DNA of 64,000 bases from Prochlorococcus sp. AG-436-K22 (GCA_003212555.1 QCPK01000002.1:1-64000); one strand, 5' to 3'. Shown: positions 50,021 to 62,027, counted from the first letter of the stretch. Made by a program: numbers and translations. The notes: generated from the sequence alone by a model not told the origin.

Positions 50021-50260
50021 TCATCTATCTCCTTGACCATACATGCGAAGATTTAGAAAAGGAGCGAACAAGAGCATTCCAGGGAAGAAAAGGAACACTA
50101 GACCGTAAACAAACAACCTCTCATATTTGCCCATAAAATTCCACCTGGCATTCATCCAAAAGTAAAGGAAAAGTGGAATAGCCACTAAATAAAGCCCACC
50201 AAGGAATAAATAAGTTCCTATTACGAAGAAAGAATTATTAAACACTTCGTTGGTTATCAA
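50021..50260 (-). CDS. ndhL: NAD(P)H-quinone oxidoreductase subunit L
   Basis: [56 protein letters not shown]. Confidence 0.93.
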   Translation of the reverse strand: MITNEVFNNSFFVIGTYLFLGGLYLVAIPLFLYFWMNARWNFMGKYERLFVYGLVFLFFPGMLLFAPFLNLRMYGQGDR

Positions 50261-50639
50261 AAGGAAGGCTCCTTAATCAGTCATTTCTCTCATTGTAATA
50301 TCAGATTAATCTGATTGGCTAAAGATTTTAAAGTAAAGACTTTTCTTAAACTAAGCACGCTTATCTCAGAATTCTACCAATGCTAATAATTAAAGGCATG
50401 ACCCTTTGAAATGAAAGATATCCATTACGATTTCTAATTTTTTTAATATGAGAAAGCCACACAGAAGAGTCAATCTAAATTCAAAGGTTCTATTAATTTC
50501 AGCTCGTATTTGTTTCAATATTATTTTTTATGCCAAGAACAGAAAAGCTATCTATCAATTCCTTTGTTCTTCTAGAGAAAGTCTATTAAACGTGAAACAA
50601 AAAATAATTTCCTATCGAAGCTTAACTCAAATAACTTAT

Positions 50640-50724
50640 GCGAGTGGAGGGACTTGAACCCTCACGACCATTGCTGGTCTCAGGATTTTAAGTCCTGTGT
50701 GTCTACCAATTCCACCACACTCGC
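50640..50724 (-). tRNA. tRNA-Leu(TAA)
   Basis: 85-nt class II tRNA, anticodon loop CTTAAAA. Confidence 0.94.
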
Positions 50725-50922
50725 ACTAACTGACCCTAGCTATCCTAGGTATCTATAGCTAGCATAGATCCACTCCAAACAAAATTCTGCGAATTAACAA
50801 CTTTTTCTAACATCATTTTGCTGACGTTGATAAATTTTAAAGAGAGTCTTTAAGAAACCTCTCAAAGAATCTCCCTTCAATTCAAAACAGCTTTGCTCAC
50901 TTTCATATTTCAAAATCTCATG

Positions 50923-51993
50923 CTAAATAAAATTAGGATCAAAAGACCAATTCAAAGTTTCTCCTGCGTGAAAAGGAACTAAATACTCAAAGGGATTATC
51001 GGCTTTCACAAGTTCAAATCTTGAAGAGATAATATGAGGATTTTTAACCAAAGAAATTCTTTTTTCATTCATCGGCAATCCATAGAAATTAGGCCCAAAA
51101 ACACTTGAGAAGGCTTCTAGCTGATCCAAAGCTCCTTCCTCTTCAAAAACTTGCGCATAACTTTCAATAGCATTTGGTGCATTGAATATACCAGCACAGC
51201 CACATGAACTTTCCTTAAATTCACGAAGATGCGGCGCCGAATCAGTACCGAGAAAGAAACAAGGCTCCCCACTTGTAGCAGCCTGCCTAAGAGCAATTCG
51301 ATGACGCTCTCTTTTAGCAACAGGGAGGCAAAAGAAGTCACTCCTTAAGCCACCGTTAAAAAGAGCATTTCTATTAATATGCAAATGATGAGGGGTTATT
51401 GTTGCCGCCAATGATGCTGAACTGTTCTGAACATATTCAACAGCCTCCTCAGTCGTAATGTGTTCTAAAACTACTCTGAGAGCAGGAAATCTCTTTAGTA
51501 AAGGCTGAAGGTGAGATTCAAGAAAAACGGCTTCTCTATCAAAAATATCAATAGAATCGTCTGCCACTTCTCCATGAATTAACAATGGCATTCCGATCTC
51601 TTCCATTGTCTCAGCAATAGAGTAGATATTTTCAACAGTGGTAACTCCTGCCGCTGAATTAGTAGTTGAATTTGCAGGATATAGTTTTGCAGCAAAGAAA
51701 ACGCCTCTTTCAAAGCCCTCTCTTAAAACTTCTACAGAAAGGTGATCCGTAAGATAGGCAGTCATGAGAGGAGTAAACAAATCCCCTTCAGGAACCGCAG
51801 CCAAGATTCTTTCTCGATAATCAATAGCAGATTGAATGCTCGTAATTGGGGGATCAAGATTGGGCATTACTATCGCACGCCGAAACACTCGCGAAGTAGG
51901 TGCAACAAAAGTTTTCAGGGCATCTCCATCTCTAAGATGAAGATGCCAATCATCAGGTTGACGTATTATTATTTGGTCTTGGGTCAAATGCAA
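50923..51993 (-). CDS. pyrC: dihydroorotase
   Basis: IRQPDDWHLHLRDGDAL...FFLGTDSAPH. Confidence 0.95.
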   Translation of the reverse strand: MHLTQDQIIIRQPDDWHLHLRDGDALKTFVAPTSRVFRRAIVMPNLDPPITSIQSAIDYRERILAAVPEGDLFTPLMTAYLTDHLSVEVLREGFERGVFFAAKLYPANSTTNSAAGVTTVENIYSIAETMEEIGMPLLIHGEVADDSIDIFDREAVFLESHLQPLLKRFPALRVVLEHITTEEAVEYVQNSSASLAATITPHHLHINRNALFNGGLRSDFFCLPVAKRERHRIALRQAATSGEPCFFLGTDSAPHLREFKESSCGCAGIFNAPNAIESYAQVFEEEGALDQLEAFSSVFGPNFYGLPMNEKRISLVKNPHIISSRFELVKADNPFEYLVPFHAGETLNWSFDPNFI

Positions 51994-52133
51994 AGGAATC
52001 AGACTTAAATTAATCTATGGACTAAATACCATTACCTTTAAAATACACTGAATTACTATGTAAGAGAATACTCAATCAAATTTGATTAAATATCTAGTCA
52101 AACTAAAGCTATTTTTTTCTTGTCTCTCTACTA

Positions 52134-53219
52134 ATGTCAACACTGCTAATACAATCCTTACTAGAAATCATTATCGGAATTTTTACCCTTTTCGCTGGGG
52201 GTGAATTCTTTGTTCAAGGGGCTGCATCACTATCTCTTATCTTAGGAATACCACAACTTGTTATTGGTCTAACTGTTGTATCACTCGGTACTAGTGCACC
52301 AGAACTATTTGTCAGCATAGGATCTTTTCTTAGAGGGTCAGATGCAATTGCTGTTGGGAATATAGTTGGGAGCAATATCTTCAACGTCTTGGTTGTTTTA
52401 GGAAGCAGTGCTCTTGTTATGCCTTTGAGAGTAGAAAGTCGTCTAGTCAGAAGAGATGTACCTTTATTACTAGCTGTTTCTGCAGCTGTGTGGGGGATGG
52501 CATCTTCAGGAAGCTTTAGTTGGCAATCAGGCTTTGCACTATTAATTGCTCTTGGAATTAATACAATCTGGGAAATTCGAACCGCAAGAGAAGAACCTCA
52601 AGGAATTAAAGATGCTGAGCCTGAAATAAAGTTCAATTCATATTCTAAAAAGTGGATAAGGGCTATCGGGAAAATCATTGCTGGAATATTGATCCTAGGA
52701 TTTGGCTCAAACCTATTAATTAGTGGTGCTAAATCTTTAGCCGGTGCATACGGCTGGAGTGAAACTGTGATCGGGCTAACGCTTGTATCAGCAGGGACCT
52801 CAATGCCTGAATTAATCACTTCCTTAGTGGCATCTCTACGTGGCAAGACAGACTTGGCCATTGGCAATGTAATAGGGAGCAGTCTACTTAATCAACTATT
52901 AGTACTAGGAAGCTGCGCTTTCTTCTCAGGAAGTAAAGGACTTGCAGTTGAAGAGATATTAATTCAAAGAGACATTCCCATTATGATTCTTTCAGTTTTA
53001 GCTTGCATGCCAATCTTCTGGACAAAAGGAATAATCAGTCGCTCAGAAGGGGCAATCCTTTTACTACTCTATTTATTGTATTTAGCTGATCAAATCATTC
53101 CATATACCATACCAACATTTCATGAAGAATTGCGTATAATAGCTATATATCTAATTTTACCAGTTGTTCTACTATTGGTTTCTTTTAAAGCATATCGTTA
53201 CTGGCACAAATTAACCTAA
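52134..53219 (+). CDS. CaCA family sodium/calcium exchanger
   Basis: SLGTSAPELFVSIGS and GNIVGSNIFNVLVVLG alpha repeats. Confidence 0.93.
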   Translation: MSTLLIQSLLEIIIGIFTLFAGGEFFVQGAASLSLILGIPQLVIGLTVVSLGTSAPELFVSIGSFLRGSDAIAVGNIVGSNIFNVLVVLGSSALVMPLRVESRLVRRDVPLLLAVSAAVWGMASSGSFSWQSGFALLIALGINTIWEIRTAREEPQGIKDAEPEIKFNSYSKKWIRAIGKIIAGILILGFGSNLLISGAKSLAGAYGWSETVIGLTLVSAGTSMPELITSLVASLRGKTDLAIGNVIGSSLLNQLLVLGSCAFFSGSKGLAVEEILIQRDIPIMILSVLACMPIFWTKGIISRSEGAILLLLYLLYLADQIIPYTIPTFHEELRIIAIYLILPVVLLLVSFKAYRYWHKLT

Positions 53220-53253
53220 CTAGTAATTTATTTTAAACCTTTGTTAATCATCG

Positions 53254-54678
53254 CTACATAGTAACAAATTCTTCTGCAATTGTTGGGTGTAAGGCCATTG
53301 TTTTGTCAAAGTCTGATTTCTTTGCACCCATTTTAATAGCAATTGATGCCATCTGAATAATCTCAGAAGAATCATCTCCTAGCATGTGGCAGCCAAGAAC
53401 TAATCCTGATTTACGTTGAACAACTAATTTCAATAGACATTTTTCTTCTGAGCTAGTTAGCATTTTCGACATAGGTCTAAATCTTGCTTTATAGATAGAA
53501 ATATTGCCCTCACCGTACTTATCTAAAGCTTCTTCTTCTGCAAGCCCAACGCAAGCAATCTCAGGTTGAGAGAACACTGCCTTAGGGATAAATTCATAAT
53601 CAACAAATCTATTCTTATTATTAAAAAGATTATCAGCAAAGACTCTACCTTCTTCAATGGCTACAGGTGTAAGGTTCACCCTGTCAGTAACATCACCGAC
53701 TGCAAAAATATTAGAAATATTTGTCTGATTTCTTGTATCTACTACAATCCGATTCTGAATAGTTTGTAAGCCAATTGAATCAAGATTAAGTCCCTTAAGG
53801 AATGGCTCTCTTCCAGTCGCAAAAATAACGGCTCCGCAATTATAGTCAAAACCATGCTTGTCGGTTAAGACCAGATCTCCAATTTGACCTTCTACAGAAA
53901 CGATTTGTTTAGAAAATTGAAGATCTATTCCTCTAGAAATCATAGATTTTTTTAATTCCGAGGAAAGCTCTTTATCAAAGCCTTTTAATAAGCTGCTACC
54001 TCTAACCAGTTGTGTTACAGCAATACCCAATCCATTCAAAATACATGAAAATTCGCAAGCAATAAAACCGGCCCCAATCACAACAACCTTTTCAGGAAAA
54101 CTTTTCTGCAAAAATACATCATCACTTACCCAACCTAAAGAAGCTCCTGGAATATTGGGTCTAAAGGGGCGCCCTCCAACAGCAATCAAAATATTTTTAG
54201 CCTCAAGTTTGATGGGTGAGCTGAAGTCAGAAGTTCTAACTCCTACTGAATTTAAACCAGCAAAGTATCCCCAACCTCTTATAAGTTCGACATTCGCTTT
54301 CTCAAGCAAGTCCATATGTAATTTATTTAATCGATTAACTTCCTTTCGAACATTCTCAAATAAAGTCCCTGGATTTATTCTTATCGCATTTAGCTCTATT
54401 CCAAACCTTGAGGCATTTCTAACATTTTCAACATGCTTAGATCCATACACCAACAATTTCTTAGGGACACAGCCTCTAATAACACATGTGCCTCCTACAC
54501 GATCACCTTCTATAATGGCAACTCTAGCTCCATATCTTGCGGCTCTTTTAGCTGCAGCAAGCCCTCCCGAGCCAGCACCTAATACAATCAAATCAAAAGA
54601 ATGGTTCTTCAAAATAAACCTCCTACTGAGCCTTTTAATCATTCTCCTACTAATCCATGAAAGAAGCCACACAAGCAA
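53254..54678 (-). CDS. gor: glutathione reductase-type oxidoreductase
   Basis: VLGAGSGGLAAAKRAARYGARVAIIEGDRVGGTCVIRGCVPKK; true start downstream of ORF start. Confidence 0.92.
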   Translation of the reverse strand: MLVWLLSWISRRMIKRLSRRFILKNHSFDLIVLGAGSGGLAAAKRAARYGARVAIIEGDRVGGTCVIRGCVPKKLLVYGSKHVENVRNASRFGIELNAIRINPGTLFENVRKEVNRLNKLHMDLLEKANVELIRGWGYFAGLNSVGVRTSDFSSPIKLEAKNILIAVGGRPFRPNIPGASLGWVSDDVFLQKSFPEKVVVIGAGFIACEFSCILNGLGIAVTQLVRGSSLLKGFDKELSSELKKSMISRGIDLQFSKQIVSVEGQIGDLVLTDKHGFDYNCGAVIFATGREPFLKGLNLDSIGLQTIQNRIVVDTRNQTNISNIFAVGDVTDRVNLTPVAIEEGRVFADNLFNNKNRFVDYEFIPKAVFSQPEIACVGLAEEEALDKYGEGNISIYKARFRPMSKMLTSSEEKCLLKLVVQRKSGLVLGCHMLGDDSSEIIQMASIAIKMGAKKSDFDKTMALHPTIAEEFVTM

Positions 54679-55904
54679 TGAGCTGGGAAGAACTTGAAAA
54701 TCTTACAGACAAAGATGAAGACTTAATTAATGGTCCAAACAACTCATATGCATTATTAAGACTATTTGGTCAAGACATCTCTTCGATAAGGGTAACCTTT
54801 TATAGAGATAAGCATGCTTGGTGTCCATACTGTCAAAAGATATGGCTATGGCTTGAATGGAAGAGAATCCCTTATGAAGTAAAAAAAGCAACGATGAGAT
54901 GCTATGGGAAAAAAGAACCTTGGTACTTACAAAAAGTGCCTTCTGGTATTTTTCCTGCAATAGAGATAGACAACAAACTTATAACTGAGAGTGATCAAAT
55001 TCTTTTAAAACTTGAAAAGGTTTTCGGTACTTTAGGAATGCCACTTGAGAAGCCAGAGATTCTTGACTTGCGTAATTTAGAAAGACAGTTATTTAGAGCT
55101 TGGTGCATCTGGTTATGTAGTCCATCTTTCAGCAAAGGGCAGGCAGTAAGAAAAGAAGAACAATTCAAATTAATAGCGCAAGAAGTAGATGATCGGCTAT
55201 CAAAAACAACTTCCAAATGGCTCGACCCTTCCATTAAAAATTCACCAAAATCATTTCCAGGTAGTGTCGATGTCGTTTTCATCCCATATTTAGAAAGGAT
55301 GAATGCTTCTTTGTCATACTACAAAGGTTTTGAGTTAAGAAAAGAATTCTCAAATATTGACAACTGGTTTAAAGCACTTGAACTACTTGATGAATATCGA
55401 GGTACACAAGGAGATTTTCATACTCATGCTCATGACTTACCGCCTCAGATGGGAGGGTGCTGGCCAGATAACAATAAAAATCAAAAATTACTATCGCATC
55501 AAATCGACATCGGGTATGGGCTCGGCGAAAAAGAAACAACCTACCAATCAAGCAAAGCTGATAACCCCTCCAGAATTGCATTAAAGAGGGTTTTGAAACA
55601 TCGTGATCAAATTAAAAAGGTTAATCCTTTAGATGATGAATTATTTGATCAACCCTTAAGAGCAGCTCTTAGCAAAATGATTTATAAGCAAGATTTCACT
55701 CCAACCAAAGGAAGTGCGATGGGGCTAAGATATTTGAAAGATAGAGTGTCAGTCCCAAGAGACATGCCCCTACTTGCTGCAAGAGCGTTTAGGAAAGCAT
55801 TAGAAGAGACTGCTCAAATTGATGGGCCTACTCAGGGACCATCAATTCCAATTAAAAACCGTTTCGATCAAAATCCTATTAATTTTTCAAGGCAAAGTCA
55901 ATAA
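54657..55904 (+). CDS. glutathione S-transferase-like protein
   Basis: FYRDKHAWCPYCQKIWLWLEWKRIPYEV. Confidence 0.88.
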   Translation: MKEATQAMSWEELENLTDKDEDLINGPNNSYALLRLFGQDISSIRVTFYRDKHAWCPYCQKIWLWLEWKRIPYEVKKATMRCYGKKEPWYLQKVPSGIFPAIEIDNKLITESDQILLKLEKVFGTLGMPLEKPEILDLRNLERQLFRAWCIWLCSPSFSKGQAVRKEEQFKLIAQEVDDRLSKTTSKWLDPSIKNSPKSFPGSVDVVFIPYLERMNASLSYYKGFELRKEFSNIDNWFKALELLDEYRGTQGDFHTHAHDLPPQMGGCWPDNNKNQKLLSHQIDIGYGLGEKETTYQSSKADNPSRIALKRVLKHRDQIKKVNPLDDELFDQPLRAALSKMIYKQDFTPTKGSAMGLRYLKDRVSVPRDMPLLAARAFRKALEETAQIDGPTQGPSIPIKNRFDQNPINFSRQSQ

Positions 55905-55919
55905 GGATGTCCAACTTAA

Positions 55920-57311
55920 TCAAAGCTTGCTTCGGGAATCTATCTGCAATAAATCTCTTATTTTCTGTACCTGACTAGCCAATTGAGGATCACTAGATAA
56001 CTTCTTCTCGATCTGTTCGATAGCATACATCACAGTCGTATGATCTTTTCCCCCAAAAGCATCGCCTATTCGAGGCAAGCTAAGATTAGTTCCTTGACGC
56101 ATTAGATACATACCTACCTGTCTTGCTTGACTAACAGGCCTACGTCTACTTGCACTCTTCATCTCATCTGAAGTTACCTGAAAAACCTCAGAAACTTTCT
56201 CTAATACTTGTCTAGGGGTAACTTCAACCCCCTGGCCATTCGGGTCTAACATTGGAGCTATGGACTCAACTGTCATAGGAAGCCCGGTAATAGAAGCAAA
56301 GGCAATGGCCCTAGTTAGGGCTCCTTCTAACTCACGAATATTTGAGGTGAATCGTCCGGCGATGAAATGGATTAGATCTCGAGGTAGCCCAACTCTTTCT
56401 TGCTCAGCCTTCTTCTGTAAGATAGCCATTCTAGTTTCCAAATCAGGAGCTTGGATGTCCGCAATCAATCCCATTGAGAATCTAGACATCAAACGTTCCT
56501 GAAGACGAGGTATCTGACTAGGCGGACGATCGCTAGCAAGAACAATTTGACTACCTGCATCATGCAAAGCATTAAAAGTATGAAAAAATTCTTCCTGGGT
56601 ATACTCTTTACCTTCAAGGAACTGAATATCATCTACAAGTATTAAATCTGCAGCTCTGTATTTATCTCGAAAAGATTGCATGCGGTCTTGCCTAATAGCA
56701 AGAATCAAATCATTCGTAAAAGTTTCGGTTGAAACATAAGAGACTTTCGCAGCAGGATCAATCTCCATTCGGTAATGGCCTATTGCCTGCATTAAATGGG
56801 TTTTACCAAGCCCTACTCCGCCACATATAAACAAAGGGTTAAATTCACGTCCTGGGGACTCTGCTACAGCCATCGCAGCGGCATGGGCCATACGACTATT
56901 AGGGCCAACAACAAATCTATTGAAAACATACCTCAAGTTCAGTAATGGGCTTGATTTCTTAGAAAGATTCAAAGATTCATTACCTAATCTCTTTACAGGA
57001 GAATCAGAAGGAGCAGTAGAGGAACTTTTCGAACTAGAAGAAGTAGAAGAAGAATCAGAGACTTCTGATTCTTCTTTTACTTTTACATTTACAGTTACAG
57101 GTTCTCCAAAAATCTCTTCAGCTGTTTCTTGAATTGTTTGTGAGTAATTATTTCTCAACCAAGCACTGGAAAAACTATTAGGCGCAATTAAAGTGAGCTC
57201 ACCATTTTCGAAGCTACTGAATTGAGTTGGGCGTATCCATGTTTCATATGAAGGCTTGCTTAAATTCTTCTTTAACGAACTCTGTACTTTTCCCCATGAC
57301 TCTTCACGCAT
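55920..57311 (-). CDS. dnaA: chromosomal replication initiator protein
   Basis: [38 protein letters not shown]. Confidence 0.97.
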   Translation of the reverse strand: MREESWGKVQSSLKKNLSKPSYETWIRPTQFSSFENGELTLIAPNSFSSAWLRNNYSQTIQETAEEIFGEPVTVNVKVKEESEVSDSSSTSSSSKSSSTAPSDSPVKRLGNESLNLSKKSSPLLNLRYVFNRFVVGPNSRMAHAAAMAVAESPGREFNPLFICGGVGLGKTHLMQAIGHYRMEIDPAAKVSYVSTETFTNDLILAIRQDRMQSFRDKYRAADLILVDDIQFLEGKEYTQEEFFHTFNALHDAGSQIVLASDRPPSQIPRLQERLMSRFSMGLIADIQAPDLETRMAILQKKAEQERVGLPRDLIHFIAGRFTSNIRELEGALTRAIAFASITGLPMTVESIAPMLDPNGQGVEVTPRQVLEKVSEVFQVTSDEMKSASRRRPVSQARQVGMYLMRQGTNLSLPRIGDAFGGKDHTTVMYAIEQIEKKLSSDPQLASQVQKIRDLLQIDSRSKL

Positions 57312-57605
57312 TAGTCCAGATTCTCCTAATTAGAGGCTGAATCTAAACGTGGTTATCAAATTAGGCATTGAAAAATCAGAAAACCAGGTTTTTCTTGACA
57401 CAAATAATGTCCTTAAGACAAGAGCTAGCAAAGGAATGAGAACAAACGAGACAAGAAGACCTGTTAAAGAAGCTTATTAAAGCGATGCAGGATGCAACCA
57501 AAAATACTCTAAGTAACCTAAATAATCACAAAACCAATCACAGTTTTTGCGACAGGTCCACGTCCAAACAGCCAATCTCTAAAAAAGATCAAGTAAAACT
57601 ATGTC

Positions 57606-58247
57606 ATGAGCAAGCCTCTACTAATCTTAATGACTCGTTGGCCAGCACCAACTAGATGCAAAAAACGTCTTTCTCAAGATATAGGTGCATCTAGAGCTGC
57701 TGCAATACAAAGAAAGTTAATTTTGCACACAATAGCTGTAGCAAAAAGTCTTCGGGAGAAGGGCTACCTTGAAATACGATTGGCTGTAGAAGGAATTGGG
57801 AGTAAAAAAATTTCACGGTGGGCACGCTCTTATGGAATAACCCAGGTCGAGTATCAAGGCAAAGGAAGCCTTGGAGTAAAAATGAAGCGACAGCTCGTTT
57901 TAGCTCAACGAAAAAGAAACTTAAGCACGAAAAACAATAGAGAAATTATTTTTATAGGAACAGATGTTCCAGATCTATGCAAAGATGACATTATCTCTGC
58001 CATAAGTTATCTAACTAGAAACGAAATAGTAATTGGTCCTGCAGTGGATGGGGGGTATTGGCTAATAGGCTTTTCGAAAAATATTCTCTGCCCAGTTGTT
58101 TCTTGGCCTTTTGCGGGCATAAAATGGGGTTCAAACTCGGTCTTAAAGGAGACTCTTAGGAAGGCTAAAGTAGAAAGAGTTAAATATGAATTAATACACA
58201 AAAAATCTGATATAGATAGGTTGTCAGATTTAGGATCCTGGTGCTAG
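57606..58247 (+). CDS. DUF2064/TIGR04282-type glycosyltransferase
   Basis: LLILMTRWPAPTRCKKRLSQDIG...IFIGTDVPDL...GPAVDGGYWLIG. Confidence 0.85.
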   Translation: MSKPLLILMTRWPAPTRCKKRLSQDIGASRAAAIQRKLILHTIAVAKSLREKGYLEIRLAVEGIGSKKISRWARSYGITQVEYQGKGSLGVKMKRQLVLAQRKRNLSTKNNREIIFIGTDVPDLCKDDIISAISYLTRNEIVIGPAVDGGYWLIGFSKNILCPVVSWPFAGIKWGSNSVLKETLRKAKVERVKYELIHKKSDIDRLSDLGSWC

Positions 58248-58957
58248 TAAAGCTTAACAATAAAATGCTTAGTGTTATTATACCTACAATAAACGAAGCA
58301 GAAAGACTTCCTCTTCTATTAGCAGATATTAATTACTACCCCAATCAACTCGAGTTAATAATTAGTGATTTCGAAAGTTCAGATCTAACTGAATTAATTG
58401 CAAAAATAGGAGGTGCAAAAATAATTCATAATGAAACAAAGGGCAGGGGGCACCAACTGCACAACGGAGCCAATAAGGCATTAGGAGAATGGCTCCTATT
58501 CTTACATGCAGACTCCAGGCTAGATGCTCATTGGGGTTGGAAGGTAAATCAAATAATCAAAGAGGATTGCAACAAATCATATGCATGGTTCTTTGATTTT
58601 AAAATTGACAAAGACGGTTTCAGCTGGTTTTTACTTGAGTTAGCTGTATTTATTAGAAGTTATATTTTGCAAAGGCCTTATGGAGACCAGGGTCTTCTAA
58701 TCAGCAAAAGTTTATATTTCCAGATGGGAGGCTATAAACAAATCCCTATTATGGAAGACATTGATCTAAGCATTCGCCTCAGTCAAAAAACAAAAATGAA
58801 GAGAATAGGATCAGGCATGGAAACAAGTAGTAGAAGATATTCAAGAAGCAATATAATTAAAAATGCAATCAAGAATACCAATTTAATAACCAGCTGGAAG
58901 CAAGGGGAAAATCCAACTGTATTAGTAGAAAGATATTATTCAGATCAAAAAAGTTAG
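58241..58957 (+). CDS. TIGR04283-type glycosyltransferase
   Basis: SVIIPTINEAERLPLLL...GRGHQLHNGANKALGEWLLFLHADSRL. Confidence 0.87.
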   Translation: MLVKLNNKMLSVIIPTINEAERLPLLLADINYYPNQLELIISDFESSDLTELIAKIGGAKIIHNETKGRGHQLHNGANKALGEWLLFLHADSRLDAHWGWKVNQIIKEDCNKSYAWFFDFKIDKDGFSWFLLELAVFIRSYILQRPYGDQGLLISKSLYFQMGGYKQIPIMEDIDLSIRLSQKTKMKRIGSGMETSSRRYSRSNIIKNAIKNTNLITSWKQGENPTVLVERYYSDQKS

Positions 58958-58969
58958 CAATAACTAAAA

Positions 58970-59512
58970 CTAATTGGCATACCAAAATGCACACCTATAC
59001 CCCTTCGGCTCAAGAACCCATCCCTGACTCTTATAAAAACTTACAACTCCTGGATCAGCAAAAAGGACTACTCTTTGAATATTCATTTCTTTAAGACTTT
59101 GAAGGACATAGGCCATCAATTCTTTACCTAAACCAAAACCTTGATAAACCGGATGAATAGCAACATCCCAGACTGTTGCATGAAGAACACCATCGCCTGT
59201 ACATCTGGCAAAGCCTACTAAACGAGGAAATCTTGAATCATGTTGCCATAGACCAACTTTAAGCAAGCTATTATCCAAGGCTTTTTGCACTCTCCTCATT
59301 GGTCTTCTACTCCAACCCACAGATTGCAGCAACTGTTCAAGTTCAATCAAATCAAGAGGTTTAGACTGACTAAAGACAAACTTAAACTTGTCCGACTTAG
59401 AAAGACATTCACGGGATTCTGCTCCATAGATCTCTTTAAAATCATTAAAAGGTTGACGATTATTCGTCCAACCCATGAGGTCTATTTTCCCTTGTACCAC
59501 TTTTCTAATCAT
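58970..59512 (-). CDS. GNAT family N-acetyltransferase
   Basis: VWDVAIHPVYQGFGLGKELMAYVLQSL. Confidence 0.92.
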   Translation of the reverse strand: MIRKVVQGKIDLMGWTNNRQPFNDFKEIYGAESRECLSKSDKFKFVFSQSKPLDLIELEQLLQSVGWSRRPMRRVQKALDNSLLKVGLWQHDSRFPRLVGFARCTGDGVLHATVWDVAIHPVYQGFGLGKELMAYVLQSLKEMNIQRVVLFADPGVVSFYKSQGWVLEPKGYRCAFWYAN

Positions 59513-59531
59513 TGATTAGTAGCCTCTCCAA

Positions 59532-61325
59532 TCAAAATTTGGCAAGTCCTTGTTCCTGCAACTTTGCCAACTGGGCATACAATCCCCCTTGAGAAACAAG
59601 GTCTTGATGATTCCCTTGTTCAATAAGCTTTCCTTTCTTCATTACTAAAATACGATCTGATGATTCAATTGTCGCAAGGCGGTGAGCAATAACCAAAGCT
59701 GTTCTTTTCTCAAGTAATCTATCCAAATCTCGTTGCAAGGTTGCCTCAGTAGAAGGATCCATAAATGCTGTTGCTTCATCCATTATCAAGATTTTTGGGC
59801 TACGAATAGCTACTCGAGCAACAGAGAGCAACTGTCTCTCTCCAGAAGAAATATTGCTACCTCTTTCTCTTAACGTAGTTTTTAAACCATTTGGGAACCT
59901 ATTCAACAATGCTCCTAAACCTAAATTATTACATATTTGAGCCAATCGCTCATCTGTAATAGACGAATCCAATCTAAGATTATCTGCTACGTTTCCACTA
60001 AATAAAAAAGTATCTTGCAAAACTACGCCTATTTGTTTTCTTAAATCAGACAAAGGTATGTCCTTTATATCAACTCCATCAATAAGTATCCTTCCCTCTT
60101 GAGGCTCGTATAACCTACACAATAATCTTATTAATGTTGTTTTTCCAGAACCGGTTGGACCGACAAGTGCGATATGTTCTCCGGGGGAAATCCTAAAACT
60201 AAGATCACTAATAATCTGATCATCGGGTCTATAATGAAAGCTAACATTTTCAAAAACCACTTCACCAAGAGAAGATTTTTTTGAATTTTTTAAGCTTATA
60301 TTTTCCTGAACTCCCTTGATATCTAATATCTCTATATCTTCTTCTAATAATTCACCAATTCTTTCAACTGCAGTCAAACCACCTTGTATTTGAGTAAATC
60401 TTTCTGCTAACTGTCGCAAAGGCTCAAAAAGTCTCTGAGAATAAAGAATAAATGCTGTCAATGTCCCCAGCCCCATAGAACCAGCTGTAACCAACCATCC
60501 ACCCAAAGCAATTACTAATGCAACTACTGCCAAAGAAACCCATTCAATAAAAGCAGATATGCTGCTGTCATAGAAGATAATACTATTCACGGCATTTCGA
60601 TAGGCAATACCAGTTTGATTAAAACGCCTGGCATTTACACCTTGTCTTCTAAACATCTGAACAACCTCAATGCCTTGTAGATTTTCTTGAAAATCAGCAT
60701 TAAGTTCAGAGAGCTCTTCTCGAACTCGATAATTAGATCTTCTATACCTCTTCTGTAACCAAAGAATAAAAAGAGTTACTGGTACTTGTGTAGTTAAAAG
60801 TAATAATCCTAATTTCCAATCAATTAAAAGCATTGTAATTGAAATTACAATCAAAGTTACAACATCTGCCAGGACTCCAACGGCTCCACTTCCAAAGACT
60901 TCTGAAAGTGCATCCACATCACTTGTTAGCCTTGTAAGCAATTTACCTACAGGCATTGAATCGTGATACCTCAATGAGAGATTAATTGCATGAGAAAATA
61001 AATCCTTCCTGATTCGAGCAGTTAAGCTTTGACCAACTGATTGAATGTTATATGACTGAAATCCCTGGAGTGCTAGACGAATAAGTACAGAAATTAATAA
61101 CAGAGTTATCAGAATTCTAATTGCATATTGCGTAGGGAGCGCACTCAGCCATGAAAAAGCAATTTCACCCTTTAAAACGCTAATAGCTTGTCCAACTAAC
61201 AAAGGCTGAATCGCACCAGCAAAAGAAAGCGGAAGGAGTAAGAATAAAATTACTAATAGTCGTTTTCTGTCCTTCTGAAGGTAACGACCAAGTCGTCTGA
61301 CTCGTTGTAAATCCTGAAATGCCAT
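59532..61325 (-). CDS. MsbA/MDR-type ABC transporter (TM plus ATPase)
   Basis: Walker A GPTGSGKTT, signature SSGERQLLSVAR. Confidence 0.95.
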   Translation of the reverse strand: MAFQDLQRVRRLGRYLQKDRKRLLVILFLLLPLSFAGAIQPLLVGQAISVLKGEIAFSWLSALPTQYAIRILITLLLISVLIRLALQGFQSYNIQSVGQSLTARIRKDLFSHAINLSLRYHDSMPVGKLLTRLTSDVDALSEVFGSGAVGVLADVVTLIVISITMLLIDWKLGLLLLTTQVPVTLFILWLQKRYRRSNYRVREELSELNADFQENLQGIEVVQMFRRQGVNARRFNQTGIAYRNAVNSIIFYDSSISAFIEWVSLAVVALVIALGGWLVTAGSMGLGTLTAFILYSQRLFEPLRQLAERFTQIQGGLTAVERIGELLEEDIEILDIKGVQENISLKNSKKSSLGEVVFENVSFHYRPDDQIISDLSFRISPGEHIALVGPTGSGKTTLIRLLCRLYEPQEGRILIDGVDIKDIPLSDLRKQIGVVLQDTFLFSGNVADNLRLDSSITDERLAQICNNLGLGALLNRFPNGLKTTLRERGSNISSGERQLLSVARVAIRSPKILIMDEATAFMDPSTEATLQRDLDRLLEKRTALVIAHRLATIESSDRILVMKKGKLIEQGNHQDLVSQGGLYAQLAKLQEQGLAKF

Positions 61326-61329
61326 TTAT

Positions 61330-61977
61330 TTATAAGCAGGAACTATCAGACTGAGATTGAATAGTATCAACAATTTGCTGAAGCTTTCCATTGTCTAATC
61401 TTAAAGAAAGTGGGTGAGCAATTAATCGAGCGGTTGAATAGAAAAGTTGATCAATCTCAACCAATCCATTTTCACGAAGTGTGCGTCCAGTAGCGACAAG
61501 GTCAACAATCGCCTCTGCAATTCCAGTTAACGGTCCAAGTTCAACTGAACCTGTCAAATGAACTAATTCAACTGGTAGATCAATTCCTTCAAAAAAACGT
61601 CTTGCACAATTAGTAAACTTACTTGCTACTCGACAGTGAGGCGGCAGTTCTACTGCACTCTTATAGCCACTTGTTGATTTTACTGCCACCGACATACGGC
61701 AGCCCCCAAAACCAAGGTCAACCAAGTTCCCAACTTGCATTTGCTTTTCTCTAAGGACATCGAAGCCTACAATTCCCAAGTGAGCCTGCCCATAAGCAAC
61801 ATACACAGGTACATCCCCATTCCTTACTAGAAGAGCCTTGGCTCGACCACATACGGAAGGAACCATTAAAAGACGATTAGAAGGTTCCAACACTGCTGAA
61901 AAATCTAAACCCGCTTTGGCAAATGTTGTAACAGAGTCTTTTAGTAAAGCCCCTTTTGCTAAGGCAACAGTAATCAT
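61330..61977 (-). CDS. hisG: ATP phosphoribosyltransferase
   Basis: [15 protein letters not shown]...[14 protein letters not shown]. Confidence 0.95.
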   Translation of the reverse strand: MITVALAKGALLKDSVTTFAKAGLDFSAVLEPSNRLLMVPSVCGRAKALLVRNGDVPVYVAYGQAHLGIVGFDVLREKQMQVGNLVDLGFGGCRMSVAVKSTSGYKSAVELPPHCRVASKFTNCARRFFEGIDLPVELVHLTGSVELGPLTGIAEAIVDLVATGRTLRENGLVEIDQLFYSTARLIAHPLSLRLDNGKLQQIVDTIQSQSDSSCL

Positions 61978-62027
61978 GAGTCAATTAATCAACGTTTATT
62001 TTAACTATTCGAGCTACTTTTAAAGCT

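Noticed and set aside
54155-54697. 180-aa + ORF antisense to gor
   Set aside because: Opposite strand of a clear glutathione reductase; typical shadow ORF
55920-57311. dnaA as evidence of the replication origin
   Set aside because: In picocyanobacteria dnaA is commonly found beside gst/gor, away from the origin, and no DnaA-box cluster was noticed here
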